Positions 1 to 11,950 of a DNA stretch of 64,000 bases are shown here, one piece after another. The notes under the pieces were generated by a model. That model saw only the letters and a list, made by a program, of their open reading frames with translations, did not search any database and had not been told where the DNA came from. Source of the stretch: Ensifer sp. LC163 (lineage in GTDB: Bacteria; Pseudomonadota; Alphaproteobacteria; Rhizobiales; Rhizobiaceae); assembly GCF_001695855.1 (NCBI RefSeq), contig NZ_MBSS01000066.1, positions 154,199-218,198 on the forward strand. Direction: 5' to 3'. How positions within the stretch are numbered: position 1 is the stretch's first letter; the number at the start of each line of letters is the position of its first letter. A program made the position numbers and the translations under genes.

Positions 1-2
1 GC

Positions 3-140
3 GCCTTCGGCGCGCTCTCCGCGGGCATCGATCTGTCCAACGACATCAATTGGAATCTGGACGCGGCCTTGCTCGTCAACATCGAGGAAGATGGCGAACA
101 GTCCGCGGGCGGCAGAGTGGGTGTCAGTGTGCGCTTCTAG
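3..140 (+). CDS. C-terminal end of an outer-membrane beta-barrel protein (autotransporter-like), partial
   Basis: An open frame enters from the left edge and stops at TAG 138-140. The 45 visible residues alternate polar and hydrophobic positions and end in VSVRF. A terminal phenylalanine after alternating residues is the usual signal of the last strand of an outer-membrane beta-barrel, as in autotransporter beta domains. Only this tail is visible, so the passenger and the family cannot be determined. A generic porin-like barrel is the main alternative. The 231 bases between it and katG show no gene. Confidence 0.5.
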   Translation, partial: AFGALSAGIDLSNDINWNLDAALLVNIEEDGEQSAGGRVGVSVRF

Positions 141-371
141 AAGCGCCTTCCCACGGCAATGGCGTGGGCGGCCGATCACCTGTTCGAGCAGCACAGCCCA
201 GCCATCCCGGATTGCGCCTGGCACTTCAAATCGGTCATGCCGGCAGCCACCCGATAGTCCATTCGAGGGTTTGCCGTGATCTGAGTGCGGATGAGCCGAT
301 CTCCAGAGACGGCGAATCCGACAGCCTCCCCCCGTTTGACGGGGGAAGGCGTTGCTGGGAAATCCCAGGGG

Positions 372-2573
<2,202 letters not shown>

Positions 2574-2667
2574 CTACAGACACTGGAAGAGCTTCGCGGG
2601 CACGCCTCTTGGGTCAGCGCCACGGGAAAGTGTCTTCCAAGTGACCAAGGAGTAACAAGCCAAATCC

Positions 2668-2684
2668 ATAATTTCCAATTGTAT
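2668..2684. promoter_or_regulatory. Candidate OxyR/LysR-type site in the katG-oxyR intergenic region
   Basis: The 166-bp divergent region is markedly AT-rich between 2660 and 2700. It contains a partial inverted repeat, ATA-N11-TAT, about 30 bp before the oxyR start. LysR-family activators normally bind such dyads between divergent targets. The match is only partial and the classical OxyR tetrad pattern is not complete, so this is a candidate only. Confidence 0.3.
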
Positions 2685-2712
2685 ATTCTAAAGGCTGCGA
2701 TATGCTGAGGTT

Positions 2713-3630
2713 ATGAATGGCCTAACCATGAAACATCTCCGCTATTTTGACGCCCTTGCCCGGATCGGCCATTTCGGCCGCGCCGCGGAGAGCTGCGCCA
2801 TCTCGCAGCCCGCGCTGTCCGTGCAGATACGGGAACTGGAGGAACTGCTCGGCGCGCCGCTTGTGGAAAGAGGTGGGCGCAGCATACGGCTGACGGGTCT
2901 CGGCGAGGAGTTCGTTGGCCGTACCCGCGCTATCCTGCGCGCTGTTGACGAACTGGAAGACCTCGGACGGGCTGCGCACGGCCCGCTCGCGGGCCGCCTT
3001 CGCCTCGGCATCATTCCAACGGTCGCGCCGTATCTGCTACCAAGCATCATAATGGCGCTCACACAGCTCTATCCGGGGCTCGATCCGCGGCCGCGCGAGG
3101 CGATCACGCGAAGACTGATCGAAGACCTGGCGGAGGCGAAACTGGATATCGCCATCGTCGCGCTGCCGATTTCGGAGCCTGCCCTGGAGGAAATCCCACT
3201 CTTTGACGAGGAATTCGTGCTGGTGCGGCCGCTGGAGGATGCGGGAAAGCCGGTGCCGGCGTCGGAGAGGCTTCACGAGATGCGCCTGCTTCTGCTGGAG
3301 GAGGGGCATTGCTTCCGGGACCAGGCCCTGTCCGTCTGCAACATCACGACCGCATCGACGCGCGATGTAATGGAGGGGAGCTCGCTTTCGACACTCGTTC
3401 AGATGGTGGGTGCGGGCATAGGTGTGACGCTTATTCCGCAGATGGCCATCGAGACCGAAACGCGGTCCTCTTCGGTCTGCGTGTCCCGGCTTGCCGGCCC
3501 CCGTCCCACCCGAACGATCGGGATGGTCTGGCGAAAGACCAATCCACTGTCGACGCAGTTCACTCGGATCGCCGACATCGTGCGCGAAGCCGGACTGAGA
3601 AGGCAGAGGCAAATGGATGGCGCCCCGTGA
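2713..3630 (+). CDS. oxyR: Hydrogen-peroxide sensing LysR-type regulator OxyR
   Basis: LysR-family regulator of 305 residues. The winged helix-turn-helix occupies roughly residues 6-65 (HFGRAAESCAISQPALSVQIRE region), followed by a substrate-binding-like effector domain. Cysteines 200 and 209 (GHCFRDQALSVC) match in position and spacing the redox pair C199/C208 of E. coli OxyR, which supports peroxide sensing by disulphide formation. A start at the ATG at 2728 is also possible; the ATG at 2713 is preceded closely by GAGG. Divergent katG is its obvious target. Confidence 0.93.
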   Translation: MNGLTMKHLRYFDALARIGHFGRAAESCAISQPALSVQIRELEELLGAPLVERGGRSIRLTGLGEEFVGRTRAILRAVDELEDLGRAAHGPLAGRLRLGIIPTVAPYLLPSIIMALTQLYPGLDPRPREAITRRLIEDLAEAKLDIAIVALPISEPALEEIPLFDEEFVLVRPLEDAGKPVPASERLHEMRLLLLEEGHCFRDQALSVCNITTASTRDVMEGSSLSTLVQMVGAGIGVTLIPQMAIETETRSSSVCVSRLAGPRPTRTIGMVWRKTNPLSTQFTRIADIVREAGLRRQRQMDGAP

Positions 3631-3776
3631 AAGGAAACCGCCCCCTCTCGGATCTTCCCCGACAGATATTTGGAGGGAAAGCCCTGATCGCAAAGCAAAC
3701 ATTTGCTGATGACCCGCGCGCCGACCCTGGCGACCGCAATCCGCCACCCGGCGCGCCCGATAGCCGCGTCGGGCTT

Positions 3777-6233
3777 TCAGGCGGTTGGCGAAGGGTTGCG
3801 ATCTCGATCCGACACCCCTGCGAGTAAGGCCGGGGCGACAAGATAAAGGATGGTGGCGATCGTCACGACGCCTGTGAACCCGGCATGCATCGCAAGCAGT
3901 GCGGCGAGGATCGCGCCCAGCACCGACGCACAGCCATTGATCCCCCACGCCCAAGGAATAAACTCGTCCGAGCGTGCACCGACGTAGCCGAGGCCGAGGG
4001 GGAGCGGCATACCCATAAAGACGGCGAGCGGCGCTATGAGGAGGAGTGTGATCGCGATCTTCGCGGCATCCGGGAGCGCCAGCAGCCGTTCGAATATTAA
4101 CGGCAGCGCGAGTAGGTACATCGCAGCCAGGAATGCGATCACCACGACGGCGAGGGCAATGCCGCGCACCGGTGACCCACCTCCGACCGCCGCCATCCAG
4201 CGTGCAGCCATGGCGCTACCGAGACCGGCGAAGGCAAGGAAACCCGCAAGCACGACAGCGACAGCGTAGAGCGGATGGCCGAGGAACAGCACGAAGCGCT
4301 GGATGAATGCGATCTCGATGAAGAGGAAGGCAAGGCCCAAGGCAAGGAAATAGAGCCCGAAGCGCAACCCGTGTACGGCTCTCCCGAGTGCGCGTCGGCG
4401 AAGCCAGAGCGGCAGCAGGATCAGGACGGCGCTGAGGGTCGCGGCCTGGACGAGCGTCGTTACCAGGATCAGGTAGCCCCAGTCGAGCATCGCTGCCCCA
4501 CCTTGGGTGCGCAGCGTCAGGAGTTCGGGCAGCGCGCGCCAGCGGAAGAAGTCGAAGAAATAGGGCCGATTGTCAGTGGCCGGTGCAATATCGAACTTGT
4601 AGCGCTCGGTGAAGTCAGCGCGATCAGGGCCGAGGAGAGCGAGGGCCCCCTCGTAGAGATATTCCTGGTCGAGCTGGTTGTAGCGGTTTACGTCGCTCGC
4701 GGAGATACCCGGCGCCCAGGAGATGTCAAAGAAATTCTCGGCCGCGAAGCCGCGGGTGGCTGCGACGTCTTCGCCCGTGAACGGCGACTTGGCGACGAGC
4801 AGGGTCGCAGTGTTCCAACTTCGGATCAGCACCAGGTGCCGGCCTGGCTGGGCCACGCCATTCGCTTCGAGCGCGACGGCGGCAGTGGCGAACAGCTTGA
4901 GGATGTCGCGCGGCGGCACCCGCAGCCACCGCGTGATCGCGACGACTCCATCTGGTCTCAGCACCGCCAGGTAATCCCGCAGTGCCTCGACGGTGTAGGT
5001 ATAGTTCTCATGCATGCTCTGCACGCCGCCCGCGGCCGCGCTGAAGGAGTCAAGGAGCGGCATCTGGATCAGGTCGTAACGCTCGCCAGTGGTCGCTGCG
5101 AAGGCGCGCGCCTCGGCTAAACGCAGATGCACGTTCGGTCGGCTGAAGATGCCGCCGACGAAGTCCGCGAAGCGGTTCCGAGCCAGGTCGATCATCTGCG
5201 GGTTGACCTCTACAACATCCACGATATCGGCTCCGGCGCGCAGCGCCAGCAGCACCTGCTCGCCCCCGCCGGCACCGAGGATTAGCATTCGCGGCCGCTC
5301 AAGGATGCGATACGGGAGCGCCGCCGTTGTCCGGTCGAGATAGGCGACCGTCGCCGGGTCGCCGCCATAGGCGGTGATCGCCGTAATACCGTCGCCATCG
5401 GTGAAGACGGCGAGTTGCACGGGCGGCTCTTGGGTGTTGGCGAGACTGAGGCCCGGCGCGTGCCGGAAAGGGACGGTCGGGCTCTCGACGACCGTCAGTA
5501 GTCCGAGCGGGCTCGATCGCTCCTCGACCACCCGCGCGTTCGGCACTTCGAGAGCCATGCGGAGGCCCTTGTACTGCGACATGTGCGGGCCAGGGGCCGT
5601 CCAGGACGGTGGTAGCCACACCATGATGACCGCGGCTGCAAGCCCGAGGCTGCCCGCGGCGAACCACCGATGGCGAGCCATGCCCGTCGCGGCGAGGGCA
5701 GCCGCCACGAATCCCAACGCCGCAACGAAGCGCAGCGCCGTATCGGGAAAGACCAGGAACAGGAGCCCGACGATGCCCAGCGCACCGACCCCAGCGCCGA
5801 CCAGGTCGAAGGCATAGACGCGTCCGATCTGGCCAGGATGGCGGCAGAAGGCAAGACCGATACAGGTTGCACCGAAAAAGAACGGCAGGATCAGGAGAGC
5901 ATAGATGGCCGCGAGCCAACCGAGCTGCCGCGGGTTCCAGACGATCTCGAGCGCGTTGAACGGCAGGCGTTCGGCACAGGCGAAGCTGGCAACCGCAGCA
6001 ATGCCGAACAGCGCTGCCGACGCTGCGAAGACGGCCGGGTACCGTTCCACCAGGGGGCGGCGGGCCAACGCAACGAATGTACCGCTCGCGCCAAAGCCCA
6101 GGAGCGCGATGCTTATCATCATATAGGCAAAATGATGCCACTGAATGATCGAAAAGAGCCTTATCAGCAGCACTTCGTGGGCAAGGGTTGCCGCCGATAT
6201 GAGACCAATCGGCAGCAGGCGCCCCGCTCTCAT
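3777..6233 (-). CDS. Membrane-embedded spermidine-synthase-like (SAM-fold) protein
   Basis: Protein of 818 residues with three parts. An N-terminal block of about seven hydrophobic helices spans roughly residues 5-205. A soluble Rossmann methyltransferase / spermidine-synthase-like domain follows, with the nucleotide-binding motif GAGGGEQ near residue 320 and an acidic VVEVNPQM strand. A second block of about seven helices runs from about 590 to 805. This helix-domain-helix design is known for spermidine-synthase-like membrane proteins of unsettled substrate. The start ATG overlaps the pcm stop by 4 nt, so the two are translationally coupled. Polyamine synthesis should not be assumed, because many members of this family do not make polyamines. 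Confidence 0.75.
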   Translation of the reverse strand: MRAGRLLPIGLISAATLAHEVLLIRLFSIIQWHHFAYMMISIALLGFGASGTFVALARRPLVERYPAVFAASAALFGIAAVASFACAERLPFNALEIVWNPRQLGWLAAIYALLILPFFFGATCIGLAFCRHPGQIGRVYAFDLVGAGVGALGIVGLLFLVFPDTALRFVAALGFVAAALAATGMARHRWFAAGSLGLAAAVIMVWLPPSWTAPGPHMSQYKGLRMALEVPNARVVEERSSPLGLLTVVESPTVPFRHAPGLSLANTQEPPVQLAVFTDGDGITAITAYGGDPATVAYLDRTTAALPYRILERPRMLILGAGGGEQVLLALRAGADIVDVVEVNPQMIDLARNRFADFVGGIFSRPNVHLRLAEARAFAATTGERYDLIQMPLLDSFSAAAGGVQSMHENYTYTVEALRDYLAVLRPDGVVAITRWLRVPPRDILKLFATAAVALEANGVAQPGRHLVLIRSWNTATLLVAKSPFTGEDVAATRGFAAENFFDISWAPGISASDVNRYNQLDQEYLYEGALALLGPDRADFTERYKFDIAPATDNRPYFFDFFRWRALPELLTLRTQGGAAMLDWGYLILVTTLVQAATLSAVLILLPLWLRRRALGRAVHGLRFGLYFLALGLAFLFIEIAFIQRFVLFLGHPLYAVAVVLAGFLAFAGLGSAMAARWMAAVGGGSPVRGIALAVVVIAFLAAMYLLALPLIFERLLALPDAAKIAITLLLIAPLAVFMGMPLPLGLGYVGARSDEFIPWAWGINGCASVLGAILAALLAMHAGFTGVVTIATILYLVAPALLAGVSDRDRNPSPTA

Positions 6234-6982
6234 CGGGCCCTACCTCCCGTCAGCGGCACAAAAGCCACCGGCAGCAACTGCCGGGTGGTGATGCTTCCGT
6301 CCCGTCGCTTCTCGACCAGCATGAGAAACTGGGTCGCGAAGGGACCTCCCACGGGGACGACCATCCGGCCACCTTTGGCGAGCTGCTCGACCAGCGGCGG
6401 CGGGATGTGACTGGCAGCGGCAGTCACCACGATGCCGTCGAAAGGTGCGTGCGCAGGCCAACCATAGTAACCGTCGCCCACCTTCACCTCGACATTGTCG
6501 AAGCGGAGCTCCGCGAGGCGGGCGGCCGCCCTTTCGCCCAGTTCCGGTATGATCTCAATCGAGTAAACCTTCGCTGCAAACGGAGACAAGACGGCTGCCT
6601 GATAGCCCGAGCCGGTACCGATCTCGAGGACAACATCGCCAGGCCCGACGTTGATCAGGTCGGTCATCAGCGCAACGATGAAGGGCTGCGAGATGGTCTG
6701 ACCGTATCCAATCGGCAGTGGCCGATCTCGATAGGCCGCGCCGCGCTGCTCCTCGGGCACGAAAAGGTGGCGCGGCACCTTTCCCATCGTCTCCAGCACC
6801 GCCGGATCGATGCCTTGCCCCTCGACCGCTGACGGCGCTGAGCGGGCGTGCCCTTTGATCGTTTCGACCATGGCCGCACGCTCGCCGAGGCGGTCCTGAG
6901 CGGGCGCGGACGTCGAAACCATGGCGGCTGCGCTCGCGAGAACCACGGCCAGCAAAGCTTGGCACTGGGCTAGTCGAGGCAT
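6230..6982 (-). CDS. pcm: Exported protein-L-isoaspartate O-methyltransferase
   Basis: SAM-dependent enzyme that methylates isoaspartyl residues to start their repair. The SAM-binding motif EIGTGSG lies near residue 120, preceded by the family segment PIGYGQTISQP. The start was set at the ATG at 6982, which follows a strong GGGAGGGAG site. This gives an N-terminus (MPRLAQCQ, then a hydrophobic run to APAQ) that reads as a Sec signal peptide, so the enzyme is probably periplasmic. An upstream in-frame extension to 7039 also exists but lacks such a site. It overlaps the downstream membrane spermidine-synthase-like gene (ATGA). Confidence 0.88.
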   Translation of the reverse strand: MPRLAQCQALLAVVLASAAAMVSTSAPAQDRLGERAAMVETIKGHARSAPSAVEGQGIDPAVLETMGKVPRHLFVPEEQRGAAYRDRPLPIGYGQTISQPFIVALMTDLINVGPGDVVLEIGTGSGYQAAVLSPFAAKVYSIEIIPELGERAAARLAELRFDNVEVKVGDGYYGWPAHAPFDGIVVTAAASHIPPPLVEQLAKGGRMVVPVGGPFATQFLMLVEKRRDGSITTRQLLPVAFVPLTGGRAR

Positions 6983-7077
6983 GAACTCCCTCCCGGCTAT
7001 AACGCCGAGTATAGCGGCGGCGGCGGCAATTTTGAACAAACCTCGCTCGGATCTCTGCTGCGCCCCAGCTTAAGATT

Positions 7078-7344
7078 TCAGAACAAAGCGATGGCGCTGC
7101 CGGAAAGCGGCGGCGCCAAAAGCGGATCCAGGGTCCGGCCGAAGTCCCCGCCGCCGACGGCCCTGAGTGCTTCGAGGCCCCGTGCGCGGCGATCATCGGC
7201 TGGCGCACCGGCCGCATGGGCAGACGCGGAATGGCCGAGGGCGGCCGCGGTCATCAGTCCCATGGATGTCTTGAGCATGGTTCGCCTGTCCTGATCTGTT
7301 GTGCCGTCCGCAGCGGGCGCGGCATCTTTCCATGTCTTGGTCAT
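7078..7344 (-). pseudogene. Truncated carboxymuconolactone-decarboxylase-family protein with Tat-like leader
   Basis: Frame of 88 residues. Residues around 20-45 form a twin-arginine-like leader (DRRTMLK followed by a hydrophobic Ala-rich run ending SAHAA). What follows, RRARGLEALRAVGGGDFGRTLDPL, resembles the first helix of carboxymuconolactone decarboxylases. The frame then diverges and stops within ten residues, so the catalytic AhpD-like core is missing. It lies 53 bp behind the aldo/keto reductase on the same strand, probably in one transcript. It could instead be a small exported protein of unknown role. Confidence 0.42.
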
Positions 7345-7397
7345 GTCCAGAGTGTCCTTCGTCTATTGCGGCAAGTCTTAGCTTTCGTCGGGGCAAC

Positions 7398-8456
<1,059 letters not shown>

Positions 8457-8515
8457 CTATCCGGGGGCAGGTGACTGGCATGGCGCCTACATCGCTGATG
8501 CCTCTATGCAGGACG

Positions 8516-9091
8516 TCAGCCGTCCGCCTGGATGGCGTTGGCCACACGAGGGACCAGATAGGATTCGGTCCAATCGTCCGAGAGCGCGACGGAGGTGGTC
8601 GTGTCCAGTCGATGGAGGCGGCCGCTCGAAATACGCCGCAGCGCGCCCTCGACTTCCCGTACGGTCTCCATGGAAGTCGAGAAGTTAAGGAAGAAAACGT
8701 GATCGGCGCTGGCGCCCTGCAGCTGATCGATGGACAAGGACGTCACGCCTGAAGCGCCGACATCGATCCCTTCCGGCAGAACGGGCGTGAACCCCAGTTC
8801 TTCGAGAACACGCAAGACGGGTCCGCCAACATTGTTGCTGGCGTTGAAGACGTAAAGCGTGGTGCCATGGAGCTCCACCAGCAAGACACGCCGGCCTGCT
8901 TCAAGCGCATCCGTCACGCTGGTCCTTGCTGCGGTGATCGCCTCCGGAGGAACCGCACCGGCGTTCATCTGCGCAGCCGCAGGGGAGACGACCCCGAGGT
9001 TGACGGTGGAGCCCATTAAGACAGCCAGATGAATCATCACCGCGGCGGTCGCGGTCTTCATCCGACCGGAAATTGTGGCATGACGGAGCAC
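8516..9091 (-). CDS. Half-size periplasmic siderophore-binding-like protein
   Basis: Protein of 191 residues with a signal-peptide-like N-terminus (MKTATAAVMIH to PAAAQ). It continues with a segment that resembles only the C-terminal lobe of FecB/FhuD-type iron-siderophore binding proteins: VLLVELHGTTLYVFN, GGPVLRVLEELGF, GVTSLSIDQLQGASADHVFFL. The N-terminal lobe that should precede it is absent. The start is GTG at 9091 (GGAG nine bases upstream) or the internal ATG at 9061. It faces away from the LysR gene at 9229. It may be a decayed binding protein or a small periplasmic domain with a new role. Confidence 0.5.
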   Translation of the reverse strand: MLRHATISGRMKTATAAVMIHLAVLMGSTVNLGVVSPAAAQMNAGAVPPEAITAARTSVTDALEAGRRVLLVELHGTTLYVFNASNNVGGPVLRVLEELGFTPVLPEGIDVGASGVTSLSIDQLQGASADHVFFLNFSTSMETVREVEGALRRISSGRLHRLDTTTSVALSDDWTESYLVPRVANAIQADG

Positions 9092-9228
9092 TGTTTCTTC
9101 TCCTTCAGAACGTGATCAACTTTAGGCCGCCCGAGAGCGATTTCCTGTTCGGCCACGGGCGACCGAAGGCTGAGACATTGATTGCCGAGCGGTTGCGATA
9201 AATCCAATGAATAGTTAGTATTATAATC

Positions 9229-10143
9229 ATGAACACGATTAATATCGCGACCATCGACCTCAACCTTTTGGTGATCTTCGACGCGCTGGTGGCCGAAGGG
9301 CATGCCACCCGCGCCGCCGAGCGGGTTGGACTCACTCAGCCGGCAGTCAGTCACGCACTCAATCGGTTGCGCGCCCTGTTCGGAGATCCGCTCTTCGTCC
9401 GCTCTCCGCGCGGCATGGTGCCGACGCCGGCTGCACTGGACGCCGCGCCTGCCATCCGGTCGATCCTCGAGCAGGTTGAAGCTGTGCTTCGCGGTGGTCG
9501 GGCGTTCGAGCCAGAAGAGAGCCGACGACAATTCGTCCTTGGCCTGTCCGATTATGCCGCCTTCGTGCTCCTGCCGCGGCTGACCGAGCGGATAGAACGC
9601 GAAGCGCCGAACATATCGCTTGTGATCCGCAACACCAGTCACGGTGTCGGCCTGCCGATGCTGGATGAGGGATCCGTCGAACTCATCGCCGGCAACTTTC
9701 CCGGACCACCTTCGCACATGCGCGAGGAATTGCTTTACGAAGAGGATTTTGTCTGTGCTGGCCGGGGCGATCACCCTGCCCTTGCAACTCCCCTCGACCT
9801 CGACGGCTACCTGTCCCTTCGGCATCTCCAGGTGTCGACGAGTGGCAATCCGCACGGTTATGTCGATGCCGTCCTCGCAGAACGCGGGCTAAAGAGAAGC
9901 GTCGCCGTCACCGTCGGCCACTTCCTGATGGCGCCGTTCCTGGTTGATTCCTCGGATCTCCTGGCCACCGAACCCCGCCGCCTTTTCGGGACCTGCGCCA
10001 GTCGGCTGCCGCTTCGGTTCTTTCCGCCCCCGATCGATATTCCTCCCTTTCGGGTCGTTCAGGCTTGGCACGCGCGTCATGACGCAGATCCCGGCCACCA
10101 GTGGCTTCGGGGCGTGGTTCGGGAGGTCGCGCAACAGACATGA
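9229..10143 (+). CDS. LysR-family transcriptional regulator
   Basis: Regulator of 304 residues. The N-terminal winged helix-turn-helix (RAAERVGLTQPAVSHALNRLR, near residues 26-48) is followed by a NodD/SyrM-like start (IDLNLLVIFDALV) and a periplasmic-binding-protein-like effector domain. The upstream 137 bp are AT-rich just before the ATG. The adjacent divergent gene encodes the half-size binding protein, a possible target. The inducer is unknown. Confidence 0.9.
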   Translation: MNTINIATIDLNLLVIFDALVAEGHATRAAERVGLTQPAVSHALNRLRALFGDPLFVRSPRGMVPTPAALDAAPAIRSILEQVEAVLRGGRAFEPEESRRQFVLGLSDYAAFVLLPRLTERIEREAPNISLVIRNTSHGVGLPMLDEGSVELIAGNFPGPPSHMREELLYEEDFVCAGRGDHPALATPLDLDGYLSLRHLQVSTSGNPHGYVDAVLAERGLKRSVAVTVGHFLMAPFLVDSSDLLATEPRRLFGTCASRLPLRFFPPPIDIPPFRVVQAWHARHDADPGHQWLRGVVREVAQQT

Positions 10144-10267
10144 CATCCCCCGCCGTTCGTTTGTTATATCCCTGACATCCTTCCGCTTTAGGGGAGGCAA
10201 GCCGAACGAGGTGCAAGTCGACGAGCCTCGGTGTGCCCTATGTCCCATCCATTCCGTCCGGTGCCTC

Positions 10268-11125
10268 ATGAATGCGTTCTCCGGCCTCAGCTTGACCCAC
10301 CTGGGGCACATAACCCGGCTCAAGTGGCACCGCCTGCGCAGGCATCGCGGCGACCCGCTGTTCTCGCCCGCGGTGATGACAGAGGGTTTTCGGCTGGGCG
10401 CATCAATGGAAATCGACCTGCGGGTGCGGGCGGATGGCGGCTTCGCCGTTCTTCACGACGATGTGCTGGACGGCGAAACGACCGGTTCGGGGGCCGTCCA
10501 TCGCATGGCAGCAGCGGATCTTCGTCCCCTGAGAATGAAGACAGGCGGGCATGCCATCACGCTCAGCGAGGATCTGGCCACGATGCTGACAGAGGCGCAC
10601 CCGGATGCACTTCTGCAATTCGACATGAAGGACGGCTTCGCGACTGTCGGCGAACGCGGCGTCGAGCATCTTAGCCTCCACTTCCGCGACGTTGGCCGGC
10701 AGATCATCGTCAGCGGCGCGGACCTGGATCTCATCCTCGCCATCAAACGACGACTTCCGGATCTCAAGCGCGGCATCGACCCAACCGACAAGCTGATCGA
10801 GATCCATAGCTACGCCGGCCTGGCAGCGGTGGAACGGGAATTGATTGCCGACCTCGACGGCCCGACCGAGCCCGATACCATCTATCTTGCCTGGGGGTTG
10901 GTGCTGCAGGCGGCGCGGAATGGTCTGGACCTGATTGGTCTCTGCCACGACAAGGGAACACGCGTCGACGCCTGGACCTACAATCTCGATAAGCCCGACG
11001 CTGGCTTCGCCGAAGAAGAATGGCAGGAATTCTCGTCCCTGATGGCGCGAAGGCCCGACCAGATCACCACGGATGTCGCTCCTGCCATCGAACGTGCCTG
11101 GCTTCGGCGGGTGGAGGCTGGCTGA
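10268..11125 (+). CDS. Glycerophosphodiester phosphodiesterase family protein (stand-alone)
   Basis: GDPD-family hydrolase of about 285 residues. The metal and catalytic signature is visible: HRG at 26-28, EID at 48-50 (Glu and Asp ligands) and HDD at 63-65. An Asp in QFDMKD lies further on. The family splits glycerophosphodiesters and related phosphodiesters into an alcohol and a phosphomonoester. The frame is open back to 9944, overlapping lysR, so the ATG at 10268 was chosen by homology to where the domain begins; its ribosome-binding site is weak. It converges with the phosphatase gene (3-bp gap) and so neighbours the second, LacI-fused GDPD. Confidence 0.78.
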   Translation: MNAFSGLSLTHLGHITRLKWHRLRRHRGDPLFSPAVMTEGFRLGASMEIDLRVRADGGFAVLHDDVLDGETTGSGAVHRMAAADLRPLRMKTGGHAITLSEDLATMLTEAHPDALLQFDMKDGFATVGERGVEHLSLHFRDVGRQIIVSGADLDLILAIKRRLPDLKRGIDPTDKLIEIHSYAGLAAVERELIADLDGPTEPDTIYLAWGLVLQAARNGLDLIGLCHDKGTRVDAWTYNLDKPDAGFAEEEWQEFSSLMARRPDQITTDVAPAIERAWLRRVEAG

Positions 11126-11128
11126 AAC

Positions 11129-11950
11129 CTAACCGCCGGTGGGAAGACGTTCCATCTCCCCCAGGAACGCGAACTCATCGGCAATCAGCGGCGCGCAGAC
11201 GACGACCGGCCCGCCGCGCTCGAGAAGCTGCTCAAGCGGCGGCATGGCGACGATTGCTCCCGCCTCCCTTGCGATCAGGGCCCCTGCCAGCATATCCCAC
11301 GCGGCCAGATGCCGCTCGTAGTAAAGGTCCGCGATACCCTCGGCCACACGGACCAGTCCGATCGCGGCAGCGCCCATGCGGCGGTAGTCGATGCCGCGCT
11401 CGTAGAGCCGGCGCGAGACGGCCAGATAGTCCTCGAAATCCGTGCGGCGGGAATGCCCCAGCATGGCGATCGCCTGGGCCGGATCGCTGGTCTTCGCGGC
11501 CGCAATCGGCTGACCTTCCTTGAAACTGCCCTCCCCGCGGATCGCGTGGAACACCTTGTCTTGTGTGGCGTCGTAAATCACCCCGATCAGGAGCTCTCCG
11601 CCGGCGATGAAAGCCATCGACACACCCCAGTGGCGGAAACCGCGGATGAAATTCGTGGTGCCGTCGATCGGATCGACCACCCAGGTGCCGCTGTCGTGGG
11701 CGTGGCCACCGCCCTCCTCGCCAATGACCGCGTCATCGGGGAACTCACCGGCGAGCGTCGTACGGATTGCCTGTTCGGCGCGCCTGTCGGCAGCGGTGAC
11801 GAAATCCTGCAAGCCCTTGTTCTCGACAGCCAGCATCTCGGGCGGGGCCTCCGCCCGGAAAGCAGCCGCCTCCCTGCCGACACGGCGGGCGATACGGATC
11901 GCGGCCTCGGCGCGGGCCCGCAAGGAGGAAATGGCGAACGGAGCTGACAT
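11129..11950 (-). CDS. Inositol-monophosphatase-family phosphatase
   Basis: Mg-dependent sugar/inositol phosphatase of 273 residues. The family signatures are clear: the first metal motif GEEGGG near residue 77, DPIDGTTNF near 93-101, and the C-terminal WDMLAGALIAREAGA. The family covers inositol, sugar and nucleotide (CysQ/SuhB-like) phosphates, so the substrate is open. The ATG follows the TAA of the GDPD-LacI gene without any gap, which implies translational coupling. The operon logic is that the phosphodiesterase releases a phosphomonoester that this enzyme dephosphorylates. Confidence 0.9.
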   Translation of the reverse strand: MSAPFAISSLRARAEAAIRIARRVGREAAAFRAEAPPEMLAVENKGLQDFVTAADRRAEQAIRTTLAGEFPDDAVIGEEGGGHAHDSGTWVVDPIDGTTNFIRGFRHWGVSMAFIAGGELLIGVIYDATQDKVFHAIRGEGSFKEGQPIAAAKTSDPAQAIAMLGHSRRTDFEDYLAVSRRLYERGIDYRRMGAAAIGLVRVAEGIADLYYERHLAAWDMLAGALIAREAGAIVAMPPLEQLLERGGPVVVCAPLIADEFAFLGEMERLPTGG

